Of a stretch of DNA of 20,436 bases, positions 7,185 to 15,383 are shown piece by piece. The stretch is taken from NCBI GenBank assembly GCA_030638325.1, contig DAOWEV010000168.1:1-20436 (forward strand), read 5' to 3'. This stretch comes from Bacteroidales bacterium. GTDB lineage: Bacteria; Bacteroidota; Bacteroidia; Bacteroidales; JAGOPY01. Within the stretch, counting starts at the first letter, position 1, and every line of letters begins with the position of its first letter. The notes under the pieces were generated by a model. It was not told the origin of the DNA and searched no databases. It was given only the letters and a program-made list of their open reading frames with translations. The position numbers and the translations under genes are program-made.

Positions 7185-8275
7185 CGGACATAAGTATTCG
7201 TTTTATATTTATTATCATTCTGACAGGGATGATACTCCAGGTAAAAGGTCAGGAAAATATCCCAATTATTTTTTTCGACCGGGAGCAGGCATCCCATTTC
7301 GCTGGCCTTGCCCTCACCTGCATCCACCAGGAATTTCCCAACAAACCAGGCCATGTTATGGATGATGAAAATGATGTGCTTGCCCCCAGCAAGCTGCACC
7401 CTGCATTTTATGGCTGTTTCGACTGGCATTCGGCAGTTCATGGGCACTGGATGCTGATCAGGTTACTGAAAGAATTTCCTGATCTTGATGAAAAAGCTGA
7501 AATTATTGAAAAGATATCCAATAATCTTCAACAAGAAAACATCCTGGTGGAAATTGAATATTTCGGAGAAAAAAGTAACCGGTCGTTTGAACGGACCTAT
7601 GGCTGGGCATGGCTGCTGAAACTGGCACAGGAATTATACGAATGGGATGATACTCTTGGACAACAATGGTATCATAACATCCAGCCTTTGGCTGAGGTGA
7701 TTGCCGGTAAATACATTGAGTTTTTGCCTTTATTGAGCTACCCAAACCGTACCGGCGAGCACCCCAATACGGCCTTTGGCTTGTCATTTGCGTGGGACTA
7801 TGCCGTATCTATCGGCCATCAGGATTTACAGGAGATGATCGAGGCACGCAGTCTGGATTTTTACCTGTTTGATAAATTTTGCCCTGCTGATTATGAACCG
7901 GGAGGGTTTGATTTTCTTTCTCCCTGCCTGTCAGAGGCTGACCTTATGGCCAGGGTATTGGATGAGGATGAATTTGTTGCCTGGATGGAGAAGTTCCTTC
8001 CCGGAATTATTGAGGGGGCTCCAAAAGAACTGTTTGACCCGGCAACGGTAACTGACCGCTCAGATGGAAAACTGGTCCATCTCGATGGCCTGAACCTGAG
8101 CCGGGTGTGGTGTTTCAATCGCATTGCCCCCTTTTTCGCAGGCCATGATGAAAAGATCCTGGAGGCTGGCCGGCAACACCTCGGTGTCACTTTACCAAAT
8201 ATTGCAAGCGGAGAATATTCAGGGGAGCACTGGCTGGCTACTTTTGCGGTATACGCTATCTTTTCCTGCGAATGA
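7181..8275 (+). CDS. DUF2891 family protein with signal peptide
   Basis: The protein shows conserved blocks I associate with DUF2891: HPAFYGCFDWHSAVHGHWML at 73-92, RTYGWAWLLKL at 138-148, YPNRTGEHPNTAFG at 187-200 and PGGFDFLSPCLSEADLM at 240-256. The many conserved His, Trp, Asp and Glu suggest an enzyme, perhaps with an alpha-helical toroid fold, but no reaction is known to me. With the TTG start the N terminus (basic residue, then a hydrophobic run from about 8 to 20, then VKGQE) looks like a signal peptide, so it is probably periplasmic. The first ATG, at 7229, would cut most of that signal away, so I prefer TTG 7181, although it lies in the tandem repeat and has no ribosome binding site. 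It follows pckA by 60 bp and may be co-transcribed. No link to PEP metabolism can be shown. Confidence 0.82.
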   Translation: MTDISIRFIFIIILTGMILQVKGQENIPIIFFDREQASHFAGLALTCIHQEFPNKPGHVMDDENDVLAPSKLHPAFYGCFDWHSAVHGHWMLIRLLKEFPDLDEKAEIIEKISNNLQQENILVEIEYFGEKSNRSFERTYGWAWLLKLAQELYEWDDTLGQQWYHNIQPLAEVIAGKYIEFLPLLSYPNRTGEHPNTAFGLSFAWDYAVSIGHQDLQEMIEARSLDFYLFDKFCPADYEPGGFDFLSPCLSEADLMARVLDEDEFVAWMEKFLPGIIEGAPKELFDPATVTDRSDGKLVHLDGLNLSRVWCFNRIAPFFAGHDEKILEAGRQHLGVTLPNIASGEYSGEHWLATFAVYAIFSCE

Positions 8276-8314
8276 CGTTTACTTGGCTGGCTTAAAAAAT
8301 ATTATTATTGAATT

Positions 8315-8450
8315 GGGGAATAGGGGAAATAGGGGGAATAAGGGAAATAGGGGGAATAAGGGAAATAGGGGAAATAGGGGAATAGGGGGTAATGGTACCC
8401 TTATACCCTTATACCCTTATACCCCTATACCTTTATACCCTTATTTCCCC
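8315..8450 (+). repeat. Composite G-rich/C-rich array, copy 2 (inverted relative to 5201-5337)
   Basis: The left arm (8315-8389) is built of GGGGAAATA-like 9-bp units with some one-base shortenings, the centre is TAATGGTA, and the right arm (8397-8450) is built of CCCTTATA-like units ending in TTATTTCCCC. Reverse-complemented, this gives GGTATAAGG units, a short centre and CCCCTATTT units, the layout of copy 1. The plus strand of the left arm and the minus strand of the right arm both fit the G3+N1-7 G-quadruplex pattern, and the arms can pair. An open frame through it (8124-8477) overlaps DUF2891 and encodes a periodic GNRGNKG peptide; it is not called as a gene. Confidence 0.93.
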
Positions 8451-8502
8451 AGTACCATATTCAAAATCTATCCTTAAAACCAGAAAACAGGAATTGATTA
8501 GT

Positions 8503-8510
8503 TATATTTG
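8503..8510 (+). promoter_or_regulatory. -7 promoter element of the PPDK regulator gene (TATATTTG)
   Basis: TATATTTG matches TAnnTTTG exactly and ends 27 bp before the ATG at 8538, implying a short leader and transcription separate from the DUF2891 gene. No clear -33 element is seen. Confidence 0.55.
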
Positions 8511-8537
8511 TTTATCTTTAATTTCTAATTCATCACA

Positions 8538-9365
8538 ATGTCCCAAATATTTGTAGCATCCGACGGTACAGGAAGAACAGCAGCACAGGCTTTGAATGCG
8601 GCTCTTACTCAATTTGGTGGCAAGGAGGTGAGCATCAAGACATTTGGTGAGATCAGGACGATCTTACAGATACATGTGCTGGTTCAGACCGCACAAAAGA
8701 GCAAGGCCTTCATTGTCCATACACTGGTAAGTGATAAACTCCGGGAAGAGATGCACCGGGTTGCCCGCCTGCATGATGTCAATGCCATTGACCTGATGGG
8801 CCCCCTGTTAGACCGGTTGTCGCATCAGCTTGCCGCTTCTCCGTCAGAAGAACCAGGTCTTTTCCAAAGTCTAAACGATTCCTATTTCAGGCGGATAGAA
8901 ACCATGCAATTTGCTTTTAATCATGATGATGGAAAAAGGATCGAAGAGCTTCAAAAAGCAGAGATCATTCTTATGGGAGTTTCCAGAACCTTCAAAACAC
9001 CTGTAAGTATTTTTCTGGCATTTAAAGGCTGGTTTGTTGCCAATATCCCCATCGTATTGGGCATTGAGGTACCTGAAATAATATATAAGATCCCTTCGCA
9101 TAAAGTTTTCTGCCTGAATACTCTTCCAAATCGTCTCGCAGTACTTAGAAGAGCCCGCCAGGACCGGCTTGGAGGCATGGCAGGCGATTATGCCAATCCC
9201 GACTATGTACGCAAGGAATTACGATATGCACAGGAAATATTTAACCGGGAACCAGATTGGAAACTTATTAATGTAACCAGTAAATCTATTGAAGAGATCT
9301 GTTCTGAGATAGTGGCCCTGCTCCCGAAAGAAATTTCCGGGATGAAAGGGAATTCATTTGCCTGA
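8538..9365 (+). CDS. PPDK/PEP synthetase regulatory protein (DUF299, bifunctional kinase/phosphorylase)
   Basis: DUF299 proteins inactivate PPDK or PEP synthase by ADP-dependent phosphorylation of a Thr near the catalytic His, and reactivate them by Pi-dependent phosphorolysis. Family marks in the 275 residues are FVASDGTGRTA at 5-15, FAFNHDDG at 125-132, the nucleotide-binding motif GVSRTFKTP at 147-155 with the Lys kept, VANIPIV at 167-173 and LNTLPNRLAVLRRAR near 195. Bacterial members I recall have Ser or Gly before that Lys (GVSRTSKTP), so Phe is unusual. Length is typical. The ppdK gene, with the matching TSH target site (Thr488/His490), is 5 kb upstream, and no PEP synthase is visible, so PPDK is the likely target. 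The gene ends convergently with dnaN. Confidence 0.93.
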   Translation: MSQIFVASDGTGRTAAQALNAALTQFGGKEVSIKTFGEIRTILQIHVLVQTAQKSKAFIVHTLVSDKLREEMHRVARLHDVNAIDLMGPLLDRLSHQLAASPSEEPGLFQSLNDSYFRRIETMQFAFNHDDGKRIEELQKAEIILMGVSRTFKTPVSIFLAFKGWFVANIPIVLGIEVPEIIYKIPSHKVFCLNTLPNRLAVLRRARQDRLGGMAGDYANPDYVRKELRYAQEIFNREPDWKLINVTSKSIEEICSEIVALLPKEISGMKGNSFA

Positions 9366-9473
9366 TTAATTCATAAGTTTTTCGTCATGAGAAGCCAAAA
9401 TACAAAGAGTAAAGGTGAGCGCAGATTTCTGACTCGCAGGAATAGCATAAGTTATTTCGAGAATCGGAAATTG

Positions 9474-9491
9474 CCCCGATAATTATCGGGG
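9474..9491. terminator. Perfect 18-bp palindrome, probable bidirectional terminator
   Basis: CCCCGATAATTATCGGGG is fully self-complementary and can form a stem capped by four GC pairs. It lies between two converging genes, 108 bp after the regulator and 83 bp after dnaN. No long T run follows on either strand, so it may act as a weak terminator or stabilise both mRNA 3' ends. The rest of 9366-9574 shows nothing recognisable. Confidence 0.65.
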
Positions 9492-9574
9492 TTGCCTTTA
9501 ATCACAGTAGTTTGGCTTCGTAATAGATCAATTTGTGAATTAAGTAGGCTTAAAATAGTCAGGATGTGCCCGGA

Positions 9575-10699
9575 TCAGGTATTTAGCATCACCGGCATGA
9601 CCAGCATCAGGATATCTTCATCTTTATTTTTATTATCGACTGGCAGGATCAAGCCGGCCCGGTTGGGTGCCGACATTTCAAACCGGATTTGTTCGGTAGA
9701 GATATTATTGATCATTTCCAGCACGAACCTGGAATTAAATCCTATCTCAATATCGTCTCCTTCATAGCTGCAAGTAAGCCGCTCTTTTGCCTCATTAGCA
9801 AAGTCAATATCTTCTGCCGAAAGCACAAGTTCCTTACCACTGATCTTAAACCTGACCTGGTGGGTAGACTGGTTCGAAAATATTGATACACGTCTCATGG
9901 AATTCAGTAAAAGAACCCTGTCGGTAGTCAGGACATTTGGATTATTGGTTGGAATAACCGCCTCATAATTGGGATATTTTCCATCGATCAACCTGCAGAT
10001 AAGCCTGACATTTTCAAAAGTGAATAAAATATTGGTATCCGTATATTCTATATTCACATCGGTGTCATCACCTGAAAGTATATGCCGGAGCTGGTTCAAT
10101 GGCTTTTTAGGAAGAATAAATGATGCTGCATCCGGGGTGGAAGCATCAGTTCTGGTATAGCGTACCAGTTTGTGTGCATCGGTGGCAACAAAAGTGATAT
10201 TCTCCGGTGAAAGCTGGCAGAAAACGCCTGACATCACCGGCCTCAGCTCATCATTACCGGCAGCAAACACTGTCATGTTAATCGCATCTACGAGGACAGA
10301 TGATTTGATAGGGATAGATGTAGTGTTCTCCAGGGCAGGTGATTGCGGAAACTCTTCGCTCTTGTGGCCCGAAAGCTTATACTTTCCTTCTCCTGCAGAA
10401 AGCTCCACCACCAGTGTTTCCTTATTAATGTTGAAAGTAACGGGGATATCCGAGAAGGTCTTCAATGTATCAATGAGAATTTTTGCCGGGATCGTCACAG
10501 ACCCGTCTTCTTCTGCTTTCGACAACGGAATGTTAACGGTCATGGTTGTTTCCAGGTCAGAGGCAGTAATAAACAATGATCCATCTTTTAGCTCAAACAG
10601 AAAATCATCCAGGATTGGGAGTGTATTACTGGGATTCAATACGCCACTTAAGGCAGACAAATTCTTCAACAGCGATGAGCTTGATACAATAAATTTCAT
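9575..10699 (-). CDS. dnaN: DNA polymerase III sliding clamp (beta subunit)
   Basis: Ring-forming processivity factor of the replicative DNA polymerase. The 374 residues show the family N terminus MKFIVSSSSLLKNL, followed by the domain 1 segment with LPILDDFLFEL. Later come RPVMSGVFCQ and TDAHKLVRY in the middle domain and YPNYEAVIP in the third, and the C-terminal core ends IKPV-like as LMPVMLNT preceded by the hydrophobic MLVMPV strand that builds the partner-binding cleft. The ATG at 10699 is chosen over an upstream in-frame codon at 10723 because the family starts at MKFIVSS. Replication initiation genes such as dnaA or recF are not in the window. It lies 187 bp downstream of the large secreted protein on the same strand; that gap holds no obvious terminator or repeat. 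Confidence 0.96.
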   Translation of the reverse strand: MKFIVSSSSLLKNLSALSGVLNPSNTLPILDDFLFELKDGSLFITASDLETTMTVNIPLSKAEEDGSVTIPAKILIDTLKTFSDIPVTFNINKETLVVELSAGEGKYKLSGHKSEEFPQSPALENTTSIPIKSSVLVDAINMTVFAAGNDELRPVMSGVFCQLSPENITFVATDAHKLVRYTRTDASTPDAASFILPKKPLNQLRHILSGDDTDVNIEYTDTNILFTFENVRLICRLIDGKYPNYEAVIPTNNPNVLTTDRVLLLNSMRRVSIFSNQSTHQVRFKISGKELVLSAEDIDFANEAKERLTCSYEGDDIEIGFNSRFVLEMINNISTEQIRFEMSAPNRAGLILPVDNKNKDEDILMLVMPVMLNT

Positions 10700-10886
10700 A
10701 TTTAAAAAATTTCGGTTATTCAATTATATCTGAAAATGTAAAATTAGTTAAAAAATCATAACCCTGCCAGTGTGTTTTCTAACATTTTTTCCACAATCCA
10801 TTACCCATTAAATTCGTGGCAGAACTCTTTTTTCCCGGAGCAATCTTCGTTCATCTCCTTTTAGCGGGCGCCGGATATTCTAAAGG

Positions 10887-13800
10887 TCACTTATTATATT
10901 CATCCATTTTTCTCAGGAAGTCTATTCTTTTCCGGCGTCCTGAGATCACATATTCATATTGCTCTTCCTGATCATTGTCTTTATATATCCGGCGATCCGA
11001 TTTCAGATCAGTGATCCTGACATTATAAGGCATATCAGATGATATGGTCTGGAGAATATTATTCTTGTAATTAAAATAATACCATAACCTGTCTGTCACT
11101 TCGATATACAAATTCATCTCATCCCCCGATCTTTTTTTCACCAACTCAATAAACCCGTCAACATACCGGTTCACAGGGATCTTGCCAATATTAGCAACGG
11201 CAAAAGGACCTTTCGACATATATGACCGGGTTATTGAATTCCAGTACAGCTTAACATCGGGAAGAAAAAAGGTATGCACCAGTTCTTCCGGAATTTTCCT
11301 GGAAACTCCAAACAGGCTCGCATCTGTTTTAATATCTTCGGTTTTCTCCTGGCCAAGAAAAAATGTAATGATCTTATCATAAAAAGCACTTGTCACATCC
11401 AGACCGGGAAGGTCGCTCATGATCATACTGTCAGCAAGCATCGATAAGGCAGTTTCATCAAAATAAAAATCAATTGCAAGGGCTCCTCTTAACCTGGTAG
11501 AATCAGGGATTATCAGGTATTGAATATCCCCCACCGACTGAATATCAACATACCCCATATCCAGTCCCAGATTCAGCGGTCCTGATCCTTCGATACTACA
11601 TTTCCTGGTACTGAAGGTGAGGGAATTGCCAGGAGCGCTTCCATCTTGCATCACAACAGGTGAGATAGTATATTCTTTGCGCACCGTATCATAGGATATC
11701 TCTCCGGAAGCATAATAAATGGCTGTGTCACTCAATATTTTTCGCTGTGTAAAAAGAACCGGGTAAATGTGATCATAGATGCCGGAAAAATATAATGCCG
11801 CATCAATATCAATTCCGTCAATGTCATGAAGATCTTCAGGCACTGGCAAGACAACATGATGCGGATCAATAAGGGTATCAAAAAATGCCCAGTGTTGCTG
11901 GTATGATTTCAGGCAATTTTCCCGGATCTTATACCCTCCTTCAAATCGCAGAAACTTTTTATCTGCCTGCAGGAAAACATTGCCGGTAAATGCAAATTCC
12001 GGGCTCAACATAAAATTATCAGCTTCTCTGACCAGGCCACGGCCTCTTGTGACACCGGTGGAATCCACATAGATCTCACTGAGTTTTATATCCTGAATAA
12101 ACTTCTCATAATCAACATAGGGATAGATCCCTCTTCCTTCATAATTGTTTCTGGATATAACATTGACTGTGGCATTATTGATGGTGAAATTTTTGGTGTC
12201 AGTATTGGCCACGATCCGTGCATTTTCCATTTCTTCGATCTTTCCCCCTTTCAGGATAGTAACATAACCTCCTGAAGGAAAAATGGCTGCATCAGCAATT
12301 TTAATGAACATCACACCTTCCGCATAAATGATATAATCGGTCATATTATAGCGGGCATGACCCGCAAAAAACTTAAGGGAATCCTGGCCAGGATTGGTTG
12401 AGACGAACTCTGATCCAGACAGATCAAGATCCATCATTTCATAAATACTGAGACTGTCTATTCCGCTCGTAATATCACTGACATCGTTTGCCAGGGTCAA
12501 TTCATTATTGTCCATATGCCAGTCGATAGTCTGCATGGAACTAATAAAATTATGATAGGGAAATCTCATGACCGAGCCGGCCTTGTTGGTGTGAAATTCC
12601 ACTATTCTCTTTTCAAAGTCAAGTTTAGCCTGATAGTTTTGGGCTGACAGAGCAAGGCTGTCGCCACCTTTTGTATAAAGCCGGAAGTCGAGGGTATCGG
12701 CTGTAATGGTATGCTGTCCAAACCGGAACTCGCGGGAATCCATCCCGGAAGATTCAAAATTCACTGATCCTGAGCCAGAGAGTCCCTTGTCTGTAAGCAC
12801 CAAATCACCATAAAGGTCCGATTTATCATTGAACATCCTGAATGGCTTATCGATCATCCTGATTTTCATGGTATCACTGGAAGGATACCAAATCAGGTTC
12901 GCACTGTCGATGGACACATCAGGATATTCGACAGCGCCTTTTAACTCATCAATAAAGAAACCGGTAATACCCTGAGCCGTAAGTGAATCAGGATAAAAGT
13001 GAAAATCCTGACATGCTGTGGTAGAAGTCATGTACTCAAGGGTTCCCCGGGCTCTTAAGCCAAGGTTGCTTAAATCAAGGGTGGTATAAAATCTGCCTTT
13101 CCCTCCGTAAACAGGATAACCCTCGTCAGGTGTATCTTTTATAAACCCCAGGGAATAATCCGGTTGAACCTTCAGGGGTTGTTCTATTTCCGGGAATATA
13201 TCATCCGACGCCAGGTAACCTGAAAATTCCAGTCCGTCGGTAGAGAAATTATCAAGGCTCTCAAGCTTGAAAGGGGCTATATAATATTTAAAGTTGTCAC
13301 GATTATAAACAGAATCTTTATCATAATAAACAAACGACTCCTGTTCACTGATAAACAGAGGATATTGGGCAAAATTCTTCAGCCCGGATTTATTATTCGG
13401 TTCGTCAATTAACAGGGCCCCGCTGAGGCCCTCAATAACCGTCCTGACTTTCACAAATTCATATTCTCCATTTTTATTCTTTTTGAAAGATTTCACATGA
13501 AAGCTGAGCGAATCGATGGTAGGCATGTTGAGTCGAAAGGGATCGTACTCAAATGAGCACTCATGAGCATAAAACTCGAATAACCCGGCCCTGACACTTC
13601 CTGTAAATACAAAATCACGGTTCTTTTTGAGGACTATCTCCTTTTTTTCAGGGTATATGTAAACATTTTGTGAATCGCTTAGAAAAACCTCAGAAACCCC
13701 ACGGATCAGCAGGTCCATGTTATCTATAAAAAGAATGGCATTACTGCTGTCTTCAGTCTCTGAGTGAATATGGATCACATCATAGTCTATTTCACCGAGA

Positions 13801-15365
13801 TTAGCCCGGATGTAATCGAATAAGCGGTCTTCGATAATGGCTTTATCCCTGGCAATATCATAATAGAAAAATCCCTGATCACTAAGCTTTATCAGGGTTG
13901 CTTTGACCTGCTCAAGAGGTTTTTTCATATACTGCGACAATATGGCGGGGCTCACCTCCCTGGTACCATAAATTCTGAAAAAATCGCGAATCACATACAA
14001 TGGGTTTTTTTTATCTATACCCTGAAGTTTATCAAAACTGTACTTTGAAAAGTAATTGCCTGAAATAAAATCTGCCACGCCCAGCTTTTGTACCCCTATA
14101 ACTTTTTCAAAGTTGATGATGTTTTCATCCATTTCCCATCTCATGGATCCAACATACATTTCAACCCGGTGAAAAGTATTGAAGAACGGGCTTTGATACA
14201 ATCCTTCACCTGATCTCAGGAGTTCCAGGATACGGGTATTGTCATTGTATCTTAAGTTCAGGGAAGGGTGATAGATAGAATCTTCTCCAAATGATATGTT
14301 CACAGTGGCAGGATTGGCCAAAATTGCGTCTTCCTCAAAAAAGAAAGCATGAGAACGGATTGTAATATTCTTATTTTCAGTGATTTTAACAAAAAGATAT
14401 GCATTGTTTTTAACATTTCCGGAACCTATCAGTTTTCTTCCTCTCATGGAAAACCCACCTTCATAATCGATATCTTTAAAGATATTGTTGATTTGGAAAT
14501 TTTTCAGATATGACTGAAACTGGGGGTAAGGCGCTGATTCTTTGGCCCTGCTGGAAAGAACCTTTTCCTGAAAAGCGCCTAAGATGGGTTCTTTAAAAAA
14601 GTTCTTGTTATAAAAAACAACACTATCTGCATTATAATATGAATGCTTTAATTTGATCTCGTAATCGTTTAGCCTGGCAAAAACAGTATCCTTCGGGTAT
14701 CCAACTCTCTCCCAGTTGACAGTCCCATTGAAACCTTTCCAGAAATTAAGGGTTGGAAAATATGCTCCTTCGGTGCCTGAGATCACTGATGTATCTTTTT
14801 TAGTGGCACACAGTAAGTCTGTTTTCTTTAAATAAAATACTGGTATCGTATCATATTCAAAACGATAGAGCGAATCAGACAAGTACCACTGAATTGACGA
14901 AGATGAATAAAGTATATTTTCAGTGAAGAACATAAAATAAGTACCGATATGGCCCTGAATTTGACGGAGGCTAGCTTCCTTCATGAAATCTTCAATACTC
15001 TCCAGCCATGGCAACACAAAAGACTGCTTCCCTTCTTGCAGGTGAAGTTCCATGATATTGTAAAAGAAGCGGTAAAAATGCGGATAAGCCGGCAGCCTTC
15101 TTTTCAATAAAGCATTCGACAATTGAATGATCTCAATTTTTTCATCATCTGAAAAACGCCCTGCGGTCCAATCAGCCGATAAGGTATCCAGCAATAAAAA
15201 TGTTTCGGCCCAGGCATCCTCATTGCTAATGCTTTCAAAGAATAATGGCAGATCAGAAATAAATGCATTCGGATCCTCCGGGAACTTTTTTTTGGATTGC
15301 CCGGACGAAAACCCGATAAGCAGCAGAAACGCTGTTAAGGTCAGTATAAGTCTTTTGAAAAACAT
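10887..15365 (-). CDS. Large secreted protein of unknown function, beta-strand rich (1492 residues)
   Basis: I do not recognise a named family. The N terminus (FFKRLILTLTAFLLLIGFSSGQ) is a clear signal peptide. After about 150 helical residues the protein is mostly alternating beta strands rich in Tyr, Phe, Asp and Gly, with repeated patterns of the kind 'x-FxGxVxAGLFEFYAxxCxFEYD', 'GSGxVxFESS' and 'FTGNVFLQADKKFLRFEGGYKI'. These recall OstA/LptA-type beta-jellyroll modules of lipopolysaccharide transport, but this is a visual impression. Around residues 450-518 a helical insert (YGTREVSPAILSQYMKKP, then VKATLIKLSDQGFFYYD) looks like a winged-helix-like fold. The C terminus is basic and charged, with no sorting domain or membrane helix, so it is probably periplasmic or surface associated. 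It starts 18 bp after prmA. The in-frame TTG at 15371 was rejected for the ATG at 15365. Confidence 0.88.
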   Translation of the reverse strand: MFFKRLILTLTAFLLLIGFSSGQSKKKFPEDPNAFISDLPLFFESISNEDAWAETFLLLDTLSADWTAGRFSDDEKIEIIQLSNALLKRRLPAYPHFYRFFYNIMELHLQEGKQSFVLPWLESIEDFMKEASLRQIQGHIGTYFMFFTENILYSSSSIQWYLSDSLYRFEYDTIPVFYLKKTDLLCATKKDTSVISGTEGAYFPTLNFWKGFNGTVNWERVGYPKDTVFARLNDYEIKLKHSYYNADSVVFYNKNFFKEPILGAFQEKVLSSRAKESAPYPQFQSYLKNFQINNIFKDIDYEGGFSMRGRKLIGSGNVKNNAYLFVKITENKNITIRSHAFFFEEDAILANPATVNISFGEDSIYHPSLNLRYNDNTRILELLRSGEGLYQSPFFNTFHRVEMYVGSMRWEMDENIINFEKVIGVQKLGVADFISGNYFSKYSFDKLQGIDKKNPLYVIRDFFRIYGTREVSPAILSQYMKKPLEQVKATLIKLSDQGFFYYDIARDKAIIEDRLFDYIRANLGEIDYDVIHIHSETEDSSNAILFIDNMDLLIRGVSEVFLSDSQNVYIYPEKKEIVLKKNRDFVFTGSVRAGLFEFYAHECSFEYDPFRLNMPTIDSLSFHVKSFKKNKNGEYEFVKVRTVIEGLSGALLIDEPNNKSGLKNFAQYPLFISEQESFVYYDKDSVYNRDNFKYYIAPFKLESLDNFSTDGLEFSGYLASDDIFPEIEQPLKVQPDYSLGFIKDTPDEGYPVYGGKGRFYTTLDLSNLGLRARGTLEYMTSTTACQDFHFYPDSLTAQGITGFFIDELKGAVEYPDVSIDSANLIWYPSSDTMKIRMIDKPFRMFNDKSDLYGDLVLTDKGLSGSGSVNFESSGMDSREFRFGQHTITADTLDFRLYTKGGDSLALSAQNYQAKLDFEKRIVEFHTNKAGSVMRFPYHNFISSMQTIDWHMDNNELTLANDVSDITSGIDSLSIYEMMDLDLSGSEFVSTNPGQDSLKFFAGHARYNMTDYIIYAEGVMFIKIADAAIFPSGGYVTILKGGKIEEMENARIVANTDTKNFTINNATVNVISRNNYEGRGIYPYVDYEKFIQDIKLSEIYVDSTGVTRGRGLVREADNFMLSPEFAFTGNVFLQADKKFLRFEGGYKIRENCLKSYQQHWAFFDTLIDPHHVVLPVPEDLHDIDGIDIDAALYFSGIYDHIYPVLFTQRKILSDTAIYYASGEISYDTVRKEYTISPVVMQDGSAPGNSLTFSTRKCSIEGSGPLNLGLDMGYVDIQSVGDIQYLIIPDSTRLRGALAIDFYFDETALSMLADSMIMSDLPGLDVTSAFYDKIITFFLGQEKTEDIKTDASLFGVSRKIPEELVHTFFLPDVKLYWNSITRSYMSKGPFAVANIGKIPVNRYVDGFIELVKKRSGDEMNLYIEVTDRLWYYFNYKNNILQTISSDMPYNVRITDLKSDRRIYKDNDQEEQYEYVISGRRKRIDFLRKMDEYNK

Positions 15366-15383
15366 TTTCAAATCAACACATTC

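Noticed and set aside
10700..10723. Eight-residue N-terminal extension of DnaN
   Set aside because: The family begins at MKFIVSS (ATG at 10699), and the extension has no similarity.
10796..10849. 17-codon frame on the minus strand starting at an ATG directly after AAAAGGAG, between the large protein and dnaN
   Set aside because: The Shine-Dalgarno-like sequence touches the ATG, too close for normal use, and the peptide (MNEDCSGKKEF...) resembles nothing I know. Chance is the simpler explanation, though a short leader peptide cannot be excluded.
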